From the NCBI GenBank assembly GCA_029891385.1, contig CM057224.1:38693005-38757004 (forward strand): a stretch of DNA of 64,000 nucleotides, read 5' to 3'. The notes under the pieces are model-generated. The model had not been told where the DNA came from. It searched no databases and was given only the letters and a program-made list of their open reading frames with translations. Positions within the stretch are counted from its first letter, which is position 1. Each line of letters starts with the position of its first letter. The DNA comes from Erythroxylum novogranatense. Lineage: Eukaryota > Streptophyta > Magnoliopsida > Malpighiales > Erythroxylaceae. Positions 62,340 through 64,000 of the stretch are shown one piece after another. The translations under genes and the position numbers were made by a program.

Positions 62340-63430
62340 GTTAAAAAGACCAATATAAGTTATTTTAAATAAAATATAATGAAAGCATATCTGATATGTA
62401 TAGTAGATTTATTGACATTATCAATACTCTTAAAGGCCTAGGCAAGCATATATTAATATTAAAATGGTAAGGTAATTGCTTAGGTCTTTGTTAGAGATTT
62501 TGGAAGCCAAAAAGCAAAGGGCCTAATGTTCTACCATTGGATAAAATCATTAAATCCCTACTCACTTATGAAATGAGTCTTAATGAGACTTATCAAGAAG
62601 GTAAAAATGACTCTAAGAAGGAAGAACTTAGCTTTCAAAGCCTTCAAGGAGAAATCAAGTGAAGAAGAAGCGACATCAACCAATGAAAGTGATAGGGAAG
62701 ACATCACCTTTGTAAGTAGGAAATTTAAGAAGTTTTTTAAGAGGAAAAACATCTTCAAAAGAAAGGACTTCAATGAAGGTAAAGTAGATTTATAATTTAA
62801 ATTAAATAACATTAAATTTTTTGAAAATAGAAAACTGAGTCATATGATGTCTCAATGTCCTCCCCTCAGGGACAATTACAAATATGAAAGAAATGATATA
62901 AAGGATAAGATGGATAAAAATAGAAAGAACATATTTAAAGCCTCCATTTAGGATGAAATAAATGATTATAAAACTGAGAATTTGTAAAGAGTAAGTAGTT
63001 TATATATGTTTTATAGTTAAAGTTAATGACAAGGATTTAATTGGAAATCTCTGAATTGTCATATGATGAACTAGTTGAAATTATGAGCTTAAAAGGAAGA
63101 AGTTATCTTCCAAACTTAAAAAGAATTGAACGCATTTATATGCATGCATAAGTGAAAATGAAAAGATGAAGAGTGAATTGCATAGCATTACATCATCTAA
63201 AAGTATGGCAATTATTGACACTCATATCTTAGATGCATTAATATATGAGAATGAGACATTTAAAAAAGAGGTTAAGGATCTTAAAGACTCCCCATCTAAA
63301 TTCAATAAGGGAAGTGAGAAAATTGAAAGCATGTTATGAGTTAAAAAGAGTTCAAAAAGGGACATAAGATTAGATATAACTATAAAAGTGCCTTATACCA
63401 AATTAAATTTGTCAAGAAATAATAATTACA
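62340..63430 (+). pseudogene. Ty1/copia gag remnant
   Basis: Broken plus-strand frames show the order of a copia-type gag. The UBN2-like core is MYSRFIDIINTLKGLGKHI, then NVLPLDKIIKSLLTYEMSLN (about 62395-62585). A glutamate/lysine-rich stretch with KKFFKRKNIFKRKD lies at 62583-62795. A decayed zinc-knuckle position follows (SYDVSMSSP, the expected cysteines not all present). A coiled region is ENETFKKEVKDLKDSPSKFN (about 63240-63305), then KGSEKIESML. Stops and frame changes throughout. No integrase or reverse transcriptase seen before the window ends. Confidence 0.7.
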
Positions 63431-64000
63431 TTGTGAAGAATCATTGTTTAAGATGATAAATGGGTATGGTTTATCCATATCTAAGCATACACATAATCAT
63501 ATACACATACGACATCCACTAGGCATTACTCTAAAACTAGATCTTATACTTTCATGTATGGATCTCAATATAGGCCTAAAGCTTAAAATTCCCAAACCAA
63601 TAATCGACACAATCTACATAAAAAAGTTCACGATAATATGCAATCTCACAGACACTCTTTTAGGCCTTAATATCAATTTAGAAGCAAGCATCAAACTCTA
63701 TTCATAATAGACCTTATACTAAGCATAATGTCTTGACATATGTTTACATCCTTTATAAGCATCAATATAATCAAAGAAACATGTCTTATACATACAATTA
63801 TTCTAGGTCCTTTCACTACCTAAAAAAAGTATTTAATTCCTTCAATATCTAAAGGAGGGTATTCATATATACATAGAAGACTAAGGAATGCATTTAGGCA
63901 TTAGGTTTATAAGTCTCATTATTTTAATAGCATTCCATATTACTAATATAATATGGTACATAGTTTTGTAGTAAATACGAGCAAATTGATAAGTTTTGTT
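63431..64000. other. AT-rich end of the window, nothing recognised
   Basis: A plus frame at 63444-63707 (87 codons) follows the gag relic, but its sequence is low-complexity and matches no domain I know. Confidence 0.4.

Overview
This window is nuclear DNA of a flowering plant, most likely a eudicot. The evidence is spliced genes with GT-AG introns, two recognisable plant genes with plant-type exon structure (an XEG113-like arabinosyltransferase and a SKIP31-like F-box protein), an XYPPX-type glycine/proline-rich gene, and dense nested LTR retrotransposons, MULE/FAR1 relics, a SINE and AT-rich microsatellites. I cannot name the species from sequence alone.

Layout. 1-6512 is a minus-strand LTR element of an unusual kind. 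It has the inner part of one LTR (1-1124), an internal domain of about 750 bp with a primer-binding site and polypurine tract but no coding capacity, and a complete 4.6 kb LTR (1874-6512). It interrupts a Ty3/gypsy element whose gag-protease remnant (6513-8196) and LTR (8197-10795) follow. 10796-13090 holds two unrecognised short ORFs and a diverged related LTR; 13085-13490 is a long (TTA)n tract. 14328-26357 is a complete Ty3/gypsy insertion with target duplication ATGTT. It carries gag but no recognisable pol, and its 3' LTR is split by a 4,165-bp solo LTR (16501-20665, duplication CCTAT) of the same family as the element at 1-6512. The other LTR preserves the empty site. 26453-26617 is a foldback MITE; 26845-29060 is a FAR1-related pseudogene. 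30470-33800 contains four diverged copies of one short basic segment, two per strand; 34780-35953 is a broken transposon-associated gene; 36000-36900 is simple-sequence AT-rich DNA.

The gene island is 37442-51598. It contains an XEG113-like gene (plus strand, 13 exons, 641 codons, intact), a GPRP-type XYPPX gene (minus, 2 coding exons, 169 codons, a solo LTR in its intron), a tRNA-derived SINE with an 11-bp target duplication, and a SKIP31-like F-box gene (minus, 9 exons, 322 codons, intact). Beyond it lie AT-rich spacer, a decayed MULE transposase (about 55385-58060), a very long (TA)n/(CA)n tract and a Ty1/copia gag relic (62340-63430).

How the parts relate. The three intact genes act independently (Golgi wall-protein glycosylation, an XYPPX protein of unclear role, SCF ubiquitin ligation); nothing suggests co-regulation. 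The main story is transposon layering. The strongest candidate for something undescribed is the retrotransposon family with 4.2-4.6 kb LTRs, a tiny non-coding interior, LTRs built of internal repeat modules and, in one copy, a regular array of TGACGTCA palindromes. No database search was possible; family names rest on motifs I could read.
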